Notes: generated from the letters alone by a model not told the origin. DNA of 64,000 nucleotides from Diphasiastrum complanatum (GCA_029204225.1 CM055106.1:25691368-25755367), one strand, 5' to 3'; shown: positions 20,010 through 31,540, counted from the first letter of the stretch. Program-made: numbers and translations.

Positions 20010-21395
20010 TGGTATATGTCATACTATACCAACAAGGTTAATATAGATTTTTTAGTAAATAATGTCGTTCCCACAGAGGACAACGCTAGAAAGTTATGTA
20101 TTTGGTACAATTTATGAGAAGCAGTTTTGAGTGTTATTCTAGTTGTCGATAGACATTAAAAAGTAACCAATATTACTTATATTTAGGATGTCTGATGTTT
20201 ATAATTTCAGAACAACAATCTAACCTCTATCAGATTGAATGAAACGCGTTCTGAGGGTGAGATGTTATCAGAGTAGTACAACAGTGCTACACTCTGGCTG
20301 ATGAAGGTGTCAACAGAGAATTGAGAAACGTTCAATGTATTTGTGGCTGTGGAGACAATTAATTAATCGTGTTCGCGAACTGTTTGTTTCTAGACAAAAG
20401 TCCTCAACAACTCAAGTCCAAATCAATGGTTAAAGGACACGAATAGTTTTAGAGCATGTTAGAAACTTATGTCAATTACAATCAGAAACACAGTTCAAGG
20501 ACTCAATTCTTCAGACAGGTACCGTCATCTCATATGTATACATATAGCTTTATTCAATGATCGTGCTAAACTGTACCAAAGATAGTCGTTATTCGAGTGC
20601 CAAAAAGAAAGTATTTGTGACAGACGAATAAGATGATTTTAAGACAGTTCTTTAGAGCATGTTTTACGAATACATAGCCAATGACTGTAATGCGCTAGAG
20701 AGTCTGTCTGATCAGAGAGTAATTCATGTAATGCATTAGAGATTGCTAGCAGACTCAAGATCACTCACACTCAACAGTGCGGAGAACATAAATAAGGGAG
20801 AATAACTCTCAATGCTCTATTCACTTCTTCAACCTCTTACGTATGCATAAAATCTTCTTTCTCGATGCTCGAAACTGAAGTGTGAGATCAATATATGTTC
20901 TACGGGGCGAACAAACACACCTGTAAAACAATAGGTGCGTTGCTCCCGCGAAAGGGTCTAGTTAACAATGAGACTGCAAATACGTTCTATAATACCATAA
21001 GAGGTATATTTAACTAAGAGTTAAGATTACTCTAGTTTAACATGTCTTTCCATATCTAGTCGTTTTGCGTGGACGACCTAGTAAAGGTTATCCAAGACAA
21101 TGTCTTTCCTTTTTAAAGGTCTTTCCCTTAAATACAAGGCAAGTACTTAGGAGATATATTCTCGAAAAATGACTTAGGACTCTTCATGTTTTATACTTAA
21201 GTAAATCGTGCCATATTTATGTTGATATTCAACATTTAACAATTTCGTGGCATCACAAGAGAGGAAGAACTGTGAGAGATTTCTTCAAGGTGAAGAAACA
21301 GTTCAAAAACTAGAAAAGTCCCAATTTTTAGGTCCTTTGCCCGTTTTGACCCAAATTAAAGGCTATAACCTCCAAACGAAGGGCACCCAAACTGT
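20010..21395 (-). repeat. Probable LTR of the Athila-like gypsy element
   Basis: The near edge is set by TG at 20010-20011 next to the primer site. The region contains no ORF of note and is long, as Athila LTRs are. The far edge is uncertain; sequence near 21406 resembles a copia family C leader, so the LTR probably ends or is cut just before it. No second LTR copy is in the window. Confidence 0.5.
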
Positions 21396-21639
21396 TTTTT
21401 GCAAGGATAGATCATAAGTTGATCAAGATTTCACTATTTTATGTGTTGATTCTATTTTAGTTCATTTATGCAGACAGATTGTTTACGACCAATTTTCCAC
21501 CGCTTATCAACAATCAATTTCTGAGAAGGAACAAAGGTTTTCAAGGCTTGACTAGACTCAGAATAACAATGTGCAAATCTATATAAGTAACCCTACCTCT
21601 TGCCGAGTGCAAGATTCAATAATTTTTCATCGATCAGAT
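21396..21639. other. Copia family C leader scrap and spacer
   Basis: Bases 21406-21470 resemble 6735-6785 (GATAGATCATAAGTTGATCA and following). The rest is unassigned. Confidence 0.45.
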
Positions 21640-22795
21640 TCAAATTTTACCTTATGATCTAAATATGTAATTCTACTTACTGATAACATATTTGTAGAGA
21701 GTTTAGGAACATATAAGACCTTTGATAGTAATTTGAATTGATCATGCTAGAAACACAATCTTACAATACCTTCACCTTCAATAGTGTGAGTACTATTGTC
21801 ACCAAGATGAACAAATTTCTCCGTGCTGTAAGGCGTGTTCGAGTTGAAAATCTTACGTTGATTGGTCATGTGTTGAGTTGCTCCAGAATTAAGAAACCAT
21901 GAATCATCCAAAAATGCGCTTTGGTCTTTGACCATGAATGCGCCTTCGTCCACTTCGACCTGGGGAGATGATGAAACTGTGTTTCCTTGTTGATCAAGTT
22001 GCTTGGCTGCATTCTTCGCTTCGAGAATTTGGCAATCCTTGATCTCATGGTTATTGCACTTGCAATACTTGCAAAACATTTTCTTCTTCAACTGTGGATT
22101 TGATGATTGTACTTGACTTTGAGTCATCTTTTGATTCGTTGCAGCCTTCTTGGAGCTTTTCTGCTTCTGTCGCTTAGAGTCTTTGTTGACATATAGAGCC
22201 TGAGAGGAGAAAGTAGAAAAAGTGTCTTGACTTCCTCTATTGTCTTCTTGCAGCAACATAGTGATAACTCTAGTAAGAGTTAAATCTGAGTGTGTCGATA
22301 TGATCATCACCCAGTCTCTCATATGTAGAGGGCAAGCTTGAAAGCAATGTCATAATTGCGTCTTGATCATCTATGAGTGAACCAACCGTGGCCATCTGTT
22401 GCAAGAGACTTTTAAACTGGTTAATGCGACTATGAAGAGAATCATCATTAGATATCTTGAATGTAACAAATTTTTTTCATAGATGTAACTTAGTAGTTAC
22501 GTCCCTCACGTCATATAGTGAGTTTAGGATGTCCCAAACGTCTTTTGACATTTTAGCTTCAGCTATTTGTCCAATCTGTGTATCTGATATATTGAGGATA
22601 ATAAGCGCGAAAGCTTTACCATCCTTCAATTCCCACTTTGAGTCTTTTGTGTCGTCTTCAAGTTTTACTTATGTACCTACCATAACTCGTTGGCAATTAG
22701 CAAGGTTAAGTTTTCACAAATGATAATTGGATCCATTCAACTTCCAATCACCATCTCGATAGCTGAAAGGGAAGGCCCCCCTCGAATCTCCAGCC
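21640..22795 (-). pseudogene. Ty1/copia fragment: gag and protease
   Basis: Reading leftward, gag (about 22790-22200) is broken by many stops, followed by a zinc knuckle CKYCKCNNHEIKDC (about 22030-22075), an acidic linker, and protease WFLNSGATQHMTNQ (about 21850-21900). The protease has Asn where the family has the catalytic Asp of DSG. The ORF at 21747-22322 is the best-preserved piece. The family differs from A, B and C. Plus-strand gypsy sequence abuts on the right. Confidence 0.78.
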
Positions 22796-24032
22796 CATGA
22801 TGTCTCTGCATACATTAAGGACTATATTATTTCCCGACAATGGCATTGCCATTGTACGATACGCAAAGTTTACTCTTTCCTTGGCCACACCAACTACTAT
22901 CGGTGCTTTATTTTCGATTTTGCTAATAAAGCACGCTTAATCTACAAAGTAGTTGTAGTTCCCAAATGGACGGATGAACAACACATCGCATTTAATCAAC
23001 TCAAAGAAGCCCTTACCAATGCACCTATCCCCGGGCTCCTGATTATTCTAAAGAATTCCATGTGCATACCGATACATCCAAGTATTCCATTGGAGTAGTG
23101 CTCACCCAACCAGGAGAATTCAAAAATGATTACCCAATCCATTTTCTCAGTAGACAATTGATACCTGCTGAAGTCAATTATACCACTACCGAACGTGAAG
23201 CCTTGGCAATGGTATATGTGGTTCAGAAGTTTCACCATTATATCTGGGAAAAGTTTTTGCATTATTCATTGATCATCAAGCACTATTATATCTCATCAAC
23301 AAGACTTGCACCATAGGCCGTAATACTAGATGGATCCTATTACTGCAAGAATTTGAGTTTGGAATCATGGTTCATAAGGGAGTTCAACATTTTCTAGCAG
23401 ATCATCTGTCTTGAATCCCTAGCCTTCCCACCCCTGATCAAGGCGTCGACGATGATTTACCAGATGCCATCCAAGTTGACTCTACACCTGTTTGGGCTAA
23501 GGAAATCACAAAGTATTTAACTTCAGGGCAGATGGATCCTTCCTTATCTAAACTTGAACAATGTGCGTTGGTCTTCAAGACCAAACCATATACATTAACT
23601 GCCGACCAACTGTACAAACAAGGGTCAGATGAAATCATCCAACGATGTCTTATTGAAGGTGGAATACCCTCTATATTTCCCTCACTCATGAAGGTATTGG
23701 TGCATGCCATTTCTCTTCTAAATGACTGCTAAGAAAATCCTCTTGGCCGGTTTTTGGTGGCCAACACTCTTGAAGTATACGCACAATTACACTAAGGTCT
23801 GTGATGTCTGCCAATGCACAAAACGCTTTCAAAAGATCGACTACATGCCTACATCCTGTAACCACTGATCAAGCTTTACATAAATGGGAGATTGATTATG
23901 TCGGACCCATTAGTCCCGCTGCTTGGCGCACACAATCTCGTCACATCATAGTAGCTATAGACTATTATACCAAACGGGCTGAAGCAAGAGCTGTTCGCAA
24001 TGATGACGCTCGTTCTACTGCAACTGTAACAA
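22796..24032 (+). pseudogene. Ty3/gypsy pol fragment: RT end, RNase H, integrase start
   Basis: Order: RT end (HTNYYRCFIFDFANKA near 22890), RNase H with PDYSKEFHVHTDTSKYSIGV and PIHFLSRQL (about 23040-23160), the integrase HHCC region (ICQRC-like CDVCQC near 23805) and a catalytic-core start WEIDYVGPISP (about 23885) with IIVAIDYYTKRAEA. A frameshift near 23038 separates LNQLKEALTNAPI from the RNase H frame, and stops occur near 23413 and 23732. The same family lies inverted at 49.1-50.2 kb. It ends at 24032 against copia A LTR sequence. Confidence 0.85.
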
Positions 24033-24337
24033 TATAAATACATGTGCACTACTCATTGTAACACACTCAATTAGAAATACAACAGTGAGATAAGACAACA
24101 AGAAATGTATATTGATGAATCAGATTCAGAGTTATAAAAATTCTTTTTTGATCAATAGTTTCTTATTGTCTAAATTGACTTAAGTTGTCTCTTACTTTCG
24201 CATATAATTTCACAAATATTGTTCTATTATACATAGATCAGATAAAATCACGATTGAAGACATTGATATTAGTTTGATTTATTCAAACTTGCATCGTGTT
24301 CTCTGTGGAAGAATAATTACTATTTTTCCTACAGCAT
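24033..24337 (+). repeat. Partial LTR of copia family A (3' part)
   Basis: In plus orientation this matches the complement of 48208-48540, for example AATATAAATACATG and ATTAGTTTGATTTATTCAAA, and ends TATTTTTCCTACA like the LTR end at 48208. The U3 part is missing: the LTR begins abruptly inside gypsy integrase. Confidence 0.75.
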
Positions 24338-24770
24338 ACAATCAGTCTTTTTTTCAGAAAACCACAATAGTCATTCTTTTAAAAGATTTGTCTCACACCA
24401 TCTTAGGTATAATTCGACTGACCCCTTTTTCCAGTGCGCGATTCATTTTTAGTCTCCACAAATTCTGTCTCAGAGACAAACCTTCCAAAAGCAGAAAAAA
24501 ATTAGCTTTTTTCCATCATATGCCCACTAACAGAATTTGCAGACAATTTGTTGAAGCTCAGAATACTTTCCACAATTTCGTTGACATTTCCACGAATTCT
24601 GATCAGACATATTTTTGTATTGTTAGATATTTTTCTATTTTGAGATACAAAAATCACTTACAGGAATTCGTCGGCCCTCAGAACATTGTCTCAAAATTCA
24701 CGACCATCATTACAAAATCATGGACACTGAGGACAATTTCTAGGTAGATTTGCGAATATCTGACAAAAAT
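24338..24770. repeat. Dispersed segment also present inverted at 44.05-44.46 kb
   Basis: Sequence from GCATACAATCAGTC onward recurs in reverse complement at about 44460-44050, including the stretch around CACAAATTCTGTCTCAGAGA. At both loci it directly follows copia A LTR sequence. No coding function is apparent; it may be flanking DNA carried along in a duplication, or part of a gypsy element. Confidence 0.65.
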
Positions 24771-24892
24771 AGTCCATATATACACCTCCACCCTTCTTTC
24801 CACAAATCCATTCTAGAGTTCTGCTCTCAAGTTCATGCCAAAAATTTTCAGAATTTTCTAACCTTCCATAACACTCTAGAATCACTATTATC

Positions 24893-26140
24893 ATGGCCTC
24901 TCAGGATCTGGCACTTTCTCTACATCGTCGTAAGGTCCCAAAGTCTTACACCGACAACTTATTCTTACTAGAGGTCAAGAACCATGTCGAGACAGTACGA
25001 TTAGAAAATGACATTTTTCTCCGTCTTGGTTTTAATCTCTTTCATCTTTCGGAACAACATGAGAGCTTTATTTGTGCTGCCTATTCCTCCTACTATGACG
25101 AATTCCACACTATTCATATTCCGTCCAAGATGGCAGCTACGTGACTATTGATATTACACCAGCCAAGATCTAACTGATCGGCTTTCCCAATTCTGGCGAA
25201 TTAATCCATGGTAAGGGGCTACGACTTGAACTATTTCAAGTAGTTCCTGCTAGACGATGGCAAAACCATTGCTCACACCCACGATGACATTGCCACCAAA
25301 CTTATCAAAGATCCCAAGCTACAAGCAACTTTCTCTACATTGTCGTAAGGTCCCAAAGTCTTACACCAACAACTTATTCTTACTAGAGGTCAAGAACCAT
25401 GTCGAGACAATACGATTAAAAAATGACATTTTTCTTCGTCTTGGTTTTAATCTCTTGCATCTTTCGGAACAACAACATGAGAGCTTTATTTGTGCTGCCT
25501 ATTCCTCCTACTATGACGAATTCCACACTATTCATATTCCGTCCAAGATGGCAGCTACGTGACTATTGATATTACACCAGCCAAGATCTAACTGATCGGC
25601 TTTCCAAATTCTGGCGAATTAATCCATGGTAAGGGGCTACTACTTGAACTATTTCAAGTAGTTCCTGCTAGACGATGGCAAAACCATCGCTCACACCCAC
25701 GATGACATTGCCACCAAACTTATCAAAGATCCCAAGCTACAAGCAGCCACAAAGATCCTTCTGATTCTGATGGAGGTCCACATAGTCTGCATGGATCACA
25801 TTCCCCCAAGCGATCTTTTTGCGCTGACCATGACGTTGAGTAACCCAACTCACACTTTTAAGTAGGTAGAAAAGATTTCCAAGAAATTGTGTTTGGCCCT
25901 AAAACATCATAAGGCAACCACTAAATGTGGTTACCTTTTGCAGATGATCCTCCAGCAACACCTGGGCTGTAGGACAATGGTCACTCTCAAGGAGCTAGAG
26001 ACACTATTTCCTAGCAACAAAAAATGAGTCAGCCTCCAGGTTGCATATCCTACACCAGACCCACCTACCAAGAACCAGAAAGACAAGGCAGTCAGCACTA
26101 AAGCTGACATACCTACAGATATTTTATCCAATGACATTGG
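24893..26140 (+). pseudogene. Unrecognised retroelement-like coding relic containing a tandem duplication
   Basis: Plus-strand pieces read LHRRKVPKSYTDNLFLLEV, HESFICAAYSSYYDEFHTI and, after the duplication, LQMILQQHLGCRT and VTLKELETLFPSNKK. The last part (about 25970-26095) recurs at 43757-43880, where it continues into a Gln/Ala/Ser/Pro-rich tail typical of gag linkers. A gag-like protein of a gypsy element is possible, but I recognise no domain. Stops split all frames. Confidence 0.4.
24913..25745. repeat. Tandem duplication, two units of about 415 bp
   Basis: Unit 1 is about 24913-25327 and unit 2 about 25328-25745. Each starts ACTTTCTCTACAT and ends at AAGATCCCAAGCTACAAGCA. Unit 2 differs by a few substitutions and a three-base insertion (an extra CAA before CATGAG). 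The near identity points to a recent duplication. Confidence 0.85.
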
Positions 26141-26850
26141 GACGGAATATGCTGAATCTGTGTAGTGGGTTTCTTTCCTTGCCTAACTTGAATCCAATAT
26201 CTAATCAATCTAGCATCGAAGAGATGAAGTTAGTTGTCACGCATAGATTCGTTCCCATGAGAGTGATAGTATAGTTCATTTTTCAGCATGAATGGAAAAT
26301 CCAAATCTAACTCTAACATCCATTAACCCTAAGCATTAACACTACATCCATTAACACTACGATCCATTAACACTACAATCCACAACAAGATAGCTTACTC
26401 TTTCTCTCTCATAAAAAGTATAATAACATGCAATTCCAATAACATTCATATCGAACAATTAGCAATTCCCAAGAAAGCATGAGAGATAGAAGAAAAGTGA
26501 TAGAGAGTAAGGACATTCATCAATCCATTTCAAAAGAGAACCAATCTGCTTTATTGAAATGAGGAAATGGACATCTGTAGGAACTCGAGTTGGTATCTTT
26601 TTATAGTAGAGAAGAGGACCCTGGCCTCTGAATCCTATTCGTCCATTTCTGCCTCCCTAATTATACAAATTTAAAAAAGAGTGAGAACCATCCAAATTGG
26701 AGGGAAACCCAACTTTATTCACTAACTTGACATTTAGGCCTTGCGACATTAAAAGTCTTGCAAAAAAGGCCTAAAGTCCTTTTATTGACTTGTAACTAAT
26801 CAAATAACTATGTGATCACCGGGTTGGACTTACACACGTAGGGTGCCTTA
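26141..26850. other. Unassigned stretch with a short tandem repeat
   Basis: No gene. Bases 26319-26382 hold imperfect copies of ATCCATTAACACTAC. The remainder is AT-rich with CTCTCT runs. Confidence 0.5.
26319..26382. repeat. Short tandem repeat, unit about 15-16 bp
   Basis: CATTAAC recurs five times, and the last three units read ATCCATTAACACTAC with one variable base. Confidence 0.7.
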
Positions 26851-27520
26851 AGATTCACACAAATTCCCAATTTCCCATTCTTCTTAGGAACAAGACAATT
26901 AGTGAGATCCATTCGGTATGCTCTATCTCATAAATGAAATCGACGTCAAGCAATTTCTGTAGTTCTTTCTTTATCAGATCTGCAACATTAGGATTATAGT
27001 GATAGAGCTTTGTAACCTTGGGAGCTGCATCAGGTACTAAAGGTATGGTATGTTCAAGTACTTCATTAGATTCTTCAAATCCAGCACAAAAAAGTGGCTC
27101 ATGATGGACGTCTGGTTCTTCCTGAGCTAACTTTTGCGCTAAGACTTCTTTTGCTTTTGGCACCAACTTCAAGGACTCTCCCAATGAAATATTGATCTTA
27201 CTAGATAAAATATTCATGAGCAGTTCTGTTTCCGGCGCTTCCGGTTCAGTCATCTTGAAGGGTTTTTCATGATGATGCAACTGATCATTCATATTTGTAC
27301 ATGAATTTCTTGGTGGCTGCAATGGTGAAGAACGAACTTCGGTTGTTGCTTTAGCAGCTTCAAGCTCCTCTTCTTCTTGCAAATGTTTAATCCACAGCCT
27401 CATATCCTAATATCTTTTTTTTCTGCATGAAGATCTGGATAGACTCCAGATGTTGTTGGTATATCGGTTAACGATATAGAATCAGCGGGTACTGGATCCG
27501 CCACTGGTTCTTTCTGCTTC
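26851..27520 (-). pseudogene. Ty3/gypsy pol fragment: linker and start of RT
   Basis: The ORF 26855-27403 (minus) ends with the start of a gypsy reverse transcriptase: PKVTKLYHYNPNVADLIKKE, then LLDVDFIYEIEHTEWIS, where functional elements continue SPIVLVPKKNGKWR. Here that reads SLIVLFLRRMGNWEFV and then stops. The upstream 120 residues (Glu/Pro-rich, with an ISLGESLKLVPKAKE stretch) fit the protease-RT linker. The frame is open through about 180 residues, but the RT palm is missing. Confidence 0.72.
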
Positions 27521-27578
27521 TATGCTCTGGTGAACACCATCGAGGGTGCACTTGATTTATTCTAAGCTACTGGTCTTC

Positions 27579-28123
27579 AAAGTCTTACTATATGCATGCA
27601 AGCCACATGCAATCAGTGCATGCAACATGCAAAGTAGTTTCAGTGATCTACACATGTCTAAGCAGTTTTATGAGTTGACATGTAGTACATGCAACATACA
27701 TGCATGTAGTTACACATTTGGATCTCTGGTAGGTGGATTAGTTCAGAAGTAGACTTTCCATGCAACTCCACTGTAGGAATGTGAGTCTCTCTCATGTAGG
27801 AAAAGCTGGGCATGTTTTTCCACATTGTGATTATTGAGATTTCGGTGTTTTGGACTCATTCTCTCTCTACCCGAGTTTTCTATGCTTTATTTTTTCTCTC
27901 TACCTGAGAGCAGCCTCTTTTTCCCATACTGAACACTTGGAATTATTTCTGACATTCATTTCTCATAGTGAAGAGTTAGATTTTTTCATCTGATGTATGC
28001 CATTGTGCTCTTGCCTTAGATTTTTCAAGCATACTGTTCTTTGATCAATCTTGTGCAATCACAACACCTCAGTAAGATCCTGTAGGGTGTGTGGTGAAGT
28101 TCACATTTGCTAAAAACTTCACA
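27579..28123 (+). repeat. 5' LTR of copia element B (5'-truncated)
   Basis: Homologous to the 3' LTR from 30730 on, so the first 183 bp are missing. It ends CTTCACA directly against a primer site. It contains the uninterrupted ATTTGGATCTCTGG site where the 3' LTR was hit by element C. A doubled CTCTCTACC(C/T)GAG motif lies near 27866-27905. Confidence 0.85.
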
Positions 28124-28135
28124 TGGTATTAGAGC
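28124..28135 (+). promoter_or_regulatory. Primer binding site of copia element B (variant)
   Basis: TGGTATTAGAGC directly follows the LTR. It differs from the initiator-Met consensus by one transition (ATCAG to ATTAG). Confidence 0.8.
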
Positions 28136-28224
28136 TTCATGCTTTGAAGAGGTGAGGGTGTATACATCAGATCATCAGTGTTTTTGCTTGTAGGAACTCG
28201 GATCTGTGGATCATAAGTGGATTT

Positions 28225-30537
28225 CAAAGAGAGTTTTCTTGTTCATATACTCCTCAGCAAAATGGAGTTGCTGAGAGAAAAAATAGAACTTGTCTGAATG
28301 TGCAAAAGCCATTTGGCTAGAAGCTTCTCTGCCTACAGAATTTTGGGGAGAGGCAGTTGCATGTGCAAACTATCTTTGTAATAGGCTTCCAAATCTCGCA
28401 ATAGGAGGAAAGACACCATTTGAGATGTTGTATAAGAAAAAAAAGACTAAGGTAGATCATCTTGGGATTTTTGGCTGTGTATGCTTTGTGCATGTGCCTC
28501 TAGAAACTAGGAAGAAGGAAGATCCTAGTGCAGTAAAAGGAATTTTTGTAGGACATGCATCCACTAAAAAAACATACAAGATATATTTGCCCTCTACTGA
28601 CAAGAATGTTGTTAGTAGAGATGTGATCTTCCATGAAGATCAGAAGTTTAACTTGGATGATGCACAGATCAAGGAGACTCATGCAAGATCTACAATCATC
28701 AATCTTGATGTTGTTCAAGAAGAGGTGAGGCTGAGGCTTGAGAAAGAGCAAATTCAAGCTACCACACCCAAAAGATCTACAAGAGCAAGATCTGAGCCAA
28801 GGAGGCTCACATATGATGGAGGGCAAGTGGAAGGTGAAACTTCCTATCATGCACTTTTTATATCAGATGAAGAGCCTAAGGATGTCCAAGAAGCTTTTCA
28901 ATCCAAGGAGTGGGTTGAAGCAATGACCCAAGAATTTGAAGCCTTGATATCAAACAATACATGGGAGCTTGTGGAGCCACCAAACAACATGCATGTGATT
29001 GGATGTAAGTGGGTATTCAGAATCAAGTATAATCATGATGGATCAATCAATAAGTATAAAGCAAGACTTTGTGCCAAAGACTACTCACAGACCAAAGGTC
29101 TTGACTATGAAGACACCTTTGCACCAGTTGCAAAGATGGTAACAATTCGAATACTCATCTCTCTTGCATGTTTTTACAAATGGAGTATGTTCTAGCTTGA
29201 TGTTTCTAATGCATTTCTCAATGGTTACCTTGAGGAGGAGATTTATATGGAGCAGTATCCAGGTTTTGTGAAGAAAGGTGATGAATCAAAAGTTTGTATG
29301 GAATGAAATAGGCGCCAAGGTCTTGGTATGCAAGGCTCAATTCCTATCTCATATCACTCGGATTTTGTCTAAGTGAATATGACCTTTCTCTGTATTATAA
29401 GTTTGTAGATAACTTTGTAATTATACTTCTCATCTATGTAGATGGTATCATTCTTTCTGGAAACAATGAGAAGTTAGTTGAAGAAACTAAGCATGCACTT
29501 GGTACTGAGTTTGAGATGCAGGACTTAGGAGTTCTTCACTATATTCTAGGCCTTGAAATAGATTTTTGGAAAGGTCATGCATGTATAAGCCAAAGTAGAT
29601 ATGCACTTTCCATGCTCAGAAAATTCCATATGGAAAACTGTAAAGGCATAGATACACCTATGGAGCACACTTTGAGGACATCACTCTTTATAGGAGTCTT
29701 ATTGGCTCACTTATTTGGTTAACAGTGACTAGGCCTGATCTAAGATTTTGTGTTCATAAGCTAAGTTATATCATTGGAAGTTGGCTAAAAGAGTCTTGAG
29801 GTATATATCTTCTACCTTGGATTATGGACTATACTGCAAAGGAGAAGATCTAACTTTGATTGCTTTTTCAGATTCAGATTTTGCAGGGGACAGGCTAGAT
29901 AGGAAATCCACAAGTGCTTACACTGTATTTCTTGGAGGAAATTTGGTTTCTTGGCTATCAAAGAAACAGGCAACTATTTCCTTATCATTCTGTGAAGCTG
30001 AATACAAATCTCTTACAACCACAACAAAGGAGGGAACACTTTTATGGAGCAGTTCAACATCTTTATGACCTCAAGCTATAATGATTCTTTTCCTCAAATT
30101 AATGCATTCAAAAATTGAACAGAACACCTCATAAGGAATTGGGGAGCATGATGTCCCCAACAGTCCGATGGTGTGCAACTCAGAGCTCCGTCAGCTAACC
30201 GGGGATAGCGAGCACCAGGTATTCTTATGTCAGTTTGTTTCGGAAGCTTCTACTTTAAATTCTTTATAGTCTCAAGTAAATAAATTAGAAACTTTATTGT
30301 TTCTGCTCAGGCTCTTGCAAATAATCCAGTCTTTCATGTAAGGAGCAAGCATATTGAAGTGGCTCATCATTTTGTAAGAGAAAAAGTCATTGGGAGAGAG
30401 ATCTCATTGGAGCATGTTTCATCTTCAGATTGTGTTGCAAATCTTCTCACCAAACCTCTACTCAAACGTGTGTTTATGAAGATGAGGTCTAACCTTGGCC
30501 TAATTTTGAAGTTTATGTTGATAGGAACATAAATTTT
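28225..30537 (+). pseudogene. Copia element B internal remnant: integrase C-half, RT, RNase H
   Basis: Coding similarity starts at YTPQQNGVAERKNRT (about 28247-28290), immediately followed by a one-base slip. The ORF 28290-29195 holds the integrase C-terminal half and RT start (WVFRIKYNHDGSINKYKARL) and ends in a stop just before LDVSNAFLNGYLEEE. RT continues in other frames: the motif YVDD reads YVDG (about 29440), followed by LGVLHYILGLEIDFW. RNase H includes SDSDFAGDRLDRKS and SFCEAEYKSL, then is interrupted at about 30035 by foreign sequence and resumes at 30312 with AQALANNPVFHVRSKHIEVA. The element cannot make a working polyprotein. Confidence 0.85.
30035..30311. other. Unplaced ~275-bp insert inside element B RNase H
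   Basis: It lies between the RNase H motifs TTTTKEG and AQALANN, where the sister elements have about 120 bases of coding sequence. It is GC-richer in its middle (CAGAGCTCCGTCAGCTAACC near 30181) and contains CAG|GTATTC and TTTCTGCTCAG| that look like a splice donor and acceptor around about 30217-30310. No protein family is recognised and no target duplication is clear. Confidence 0.6.
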
Positions 30538-30546
30538 AAGGAGGAG
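30538..30546 (+). promoter_or_regulatory. Polypurine tract of element B
   Basis: AAGGAGGAG directly precedes the TGTGAAG start of the 3' LTR. Confidence 0.8.
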
Positions 30547-30875
30547 TGTGAAGATTATTAAAATATTATCTTCCTATCACAAGTTTGGGGCCATGTTCAT
30601 GGTGATTTCCACTAAAATTCATGATGCACATAAAAGGAGTGTGAATTGAGCACATATCCTTCTAGTGTAGCTCGGATTTGAGTTAGATAGGTTCAATTAT
30701 GATGACATGCAGATGTTTAGATAGCATGCAAAGTCTTACTGTATGCATGCAAGCCACAGGCAATCAGTGCATGCAACATGCAAAGTAGTTTCTGTGATCT
30801 CCACATGTCTAGGCAGTTTTATGAGTTGACATGCAGTACATGCAACATACATGCATGCAGTTACACATGTGGATC
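30547..30875 (+). repeat. 3' LTR of element B, part 1
   Basis: Starts TGTGAAGATTATT and holds the 183 bases missing from the 5' LTR plus the next 146. It is cut at GATC (30872-30875) by element C. Confidence 0.85.
30872..30875. repeat. Target-site duplication GATC, left copy
   Basis: GATC precedes element C and recurs at 36114-36117. Only four bases match; copia normally makes five, so one base may have been lost. Confidence 0.75.
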
Positions 30876-31159
30876 TGTGAAAAATTGTCAACTAGTAGTA
30901 TTTTCCTAACTTGAGATTTTGTAGGCCTATGGCCAAATAAAAGTTAGAGATAGGTTCATACATGTATGTAGAGGCCCAAAGTATGTGTACACTACTTTTG
31001 AGGTCACATTAATTAGAGGAGGTCGAGTGTGGAGCTCTTCTATTGGCTCATAATTTGGTGCATTCCTATTTGACCAAATTTCTAGGTATATGGGTGAATC
31101 CTATTGGACCCCAATTTTAGCCTATCATAAGACAAGTGGCCAAGAGGCACTATGGCTGC

Positions 31160-31168
31160 TATAAATAG
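31160..31168 (+). promoter_or_regulatory. LTR TATA box TATAAATAG
   Basis: Lies 284 bases into the 5' LTR; the identical copy in the 3' LTR is at 35745-35753. It probably sets the start of the genomic transcript some 30 bases downstream. Confidence 0.7.
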
Positions 31169-31315
31169 CCATCTCCACGAGTATGTACACATCTCATTTT
31201 CATTCTATTGAATGAATGTTATGCTCTTTGAAGATCCATCTTCTTCTCTCTCACTTTTTTGTTCATATCTTGCATTCTAGCCACTAGAATTGTGATTTCT
31301 TTGTTGCTATGGCTT

Positions 31316-31325
31316 CACACGTGTG
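31316..31325. promoter_or_regulatory. G-box palindrome CACACGTGTG in element C LTR
   Basis: The same 10-bp palindrome occurs in the otherwise different LTR of the 7.6-kb element. The 3' LTR copy is at 35901-35910. Here it lies downstream of the TATA box. Confidence 0.5.
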
Positions 31326-31528
31326 AAATGCAGGTTGTAGGCTCTGAAGTACGGACAGGGACAGCAAGTTTCTGTTTGTGGAAGCTTATGATCAGATCTT
31401 GATGTTTAGTTGATGTTTAGTATGCTTAACATCACAATTTCTATCATTTTTTCAATCTAGATGTGCATAACTTCCATGGCCAAGATCTTTATGAAACTTT
31501 AGCATCTTTTGGATCTGAGTTTTTCACA

Positions 31529-31540
31529 TGGTATCAGAGC
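31529..31540 (+). promoter_or_regulatory. Primer binding site of element C, initiator tRNA-Met
   Basis: TGGTATCAGAGC directly follows the 5' LTR end CACA. Confidence 0.9.

Larger units (their letters stand above)
30876..31528 (+). repeat. 5' LTR of element C
   Basis: 653 bp. It contains TATAAATAG at 31160-31168 and a CACACGTGTG palindrome at 31316-31325. Its first bases TGTGAA are shared with elements B and the 7.6-kb element. Confidence 0.92.

Noticed and set aside
19981-20020. tRNA-like sequence near 19990
   Set aside because: Only the 18-base 3' end complement is present and no cloverleaf follows; its position beside an LTR and gag makes it a primer site.
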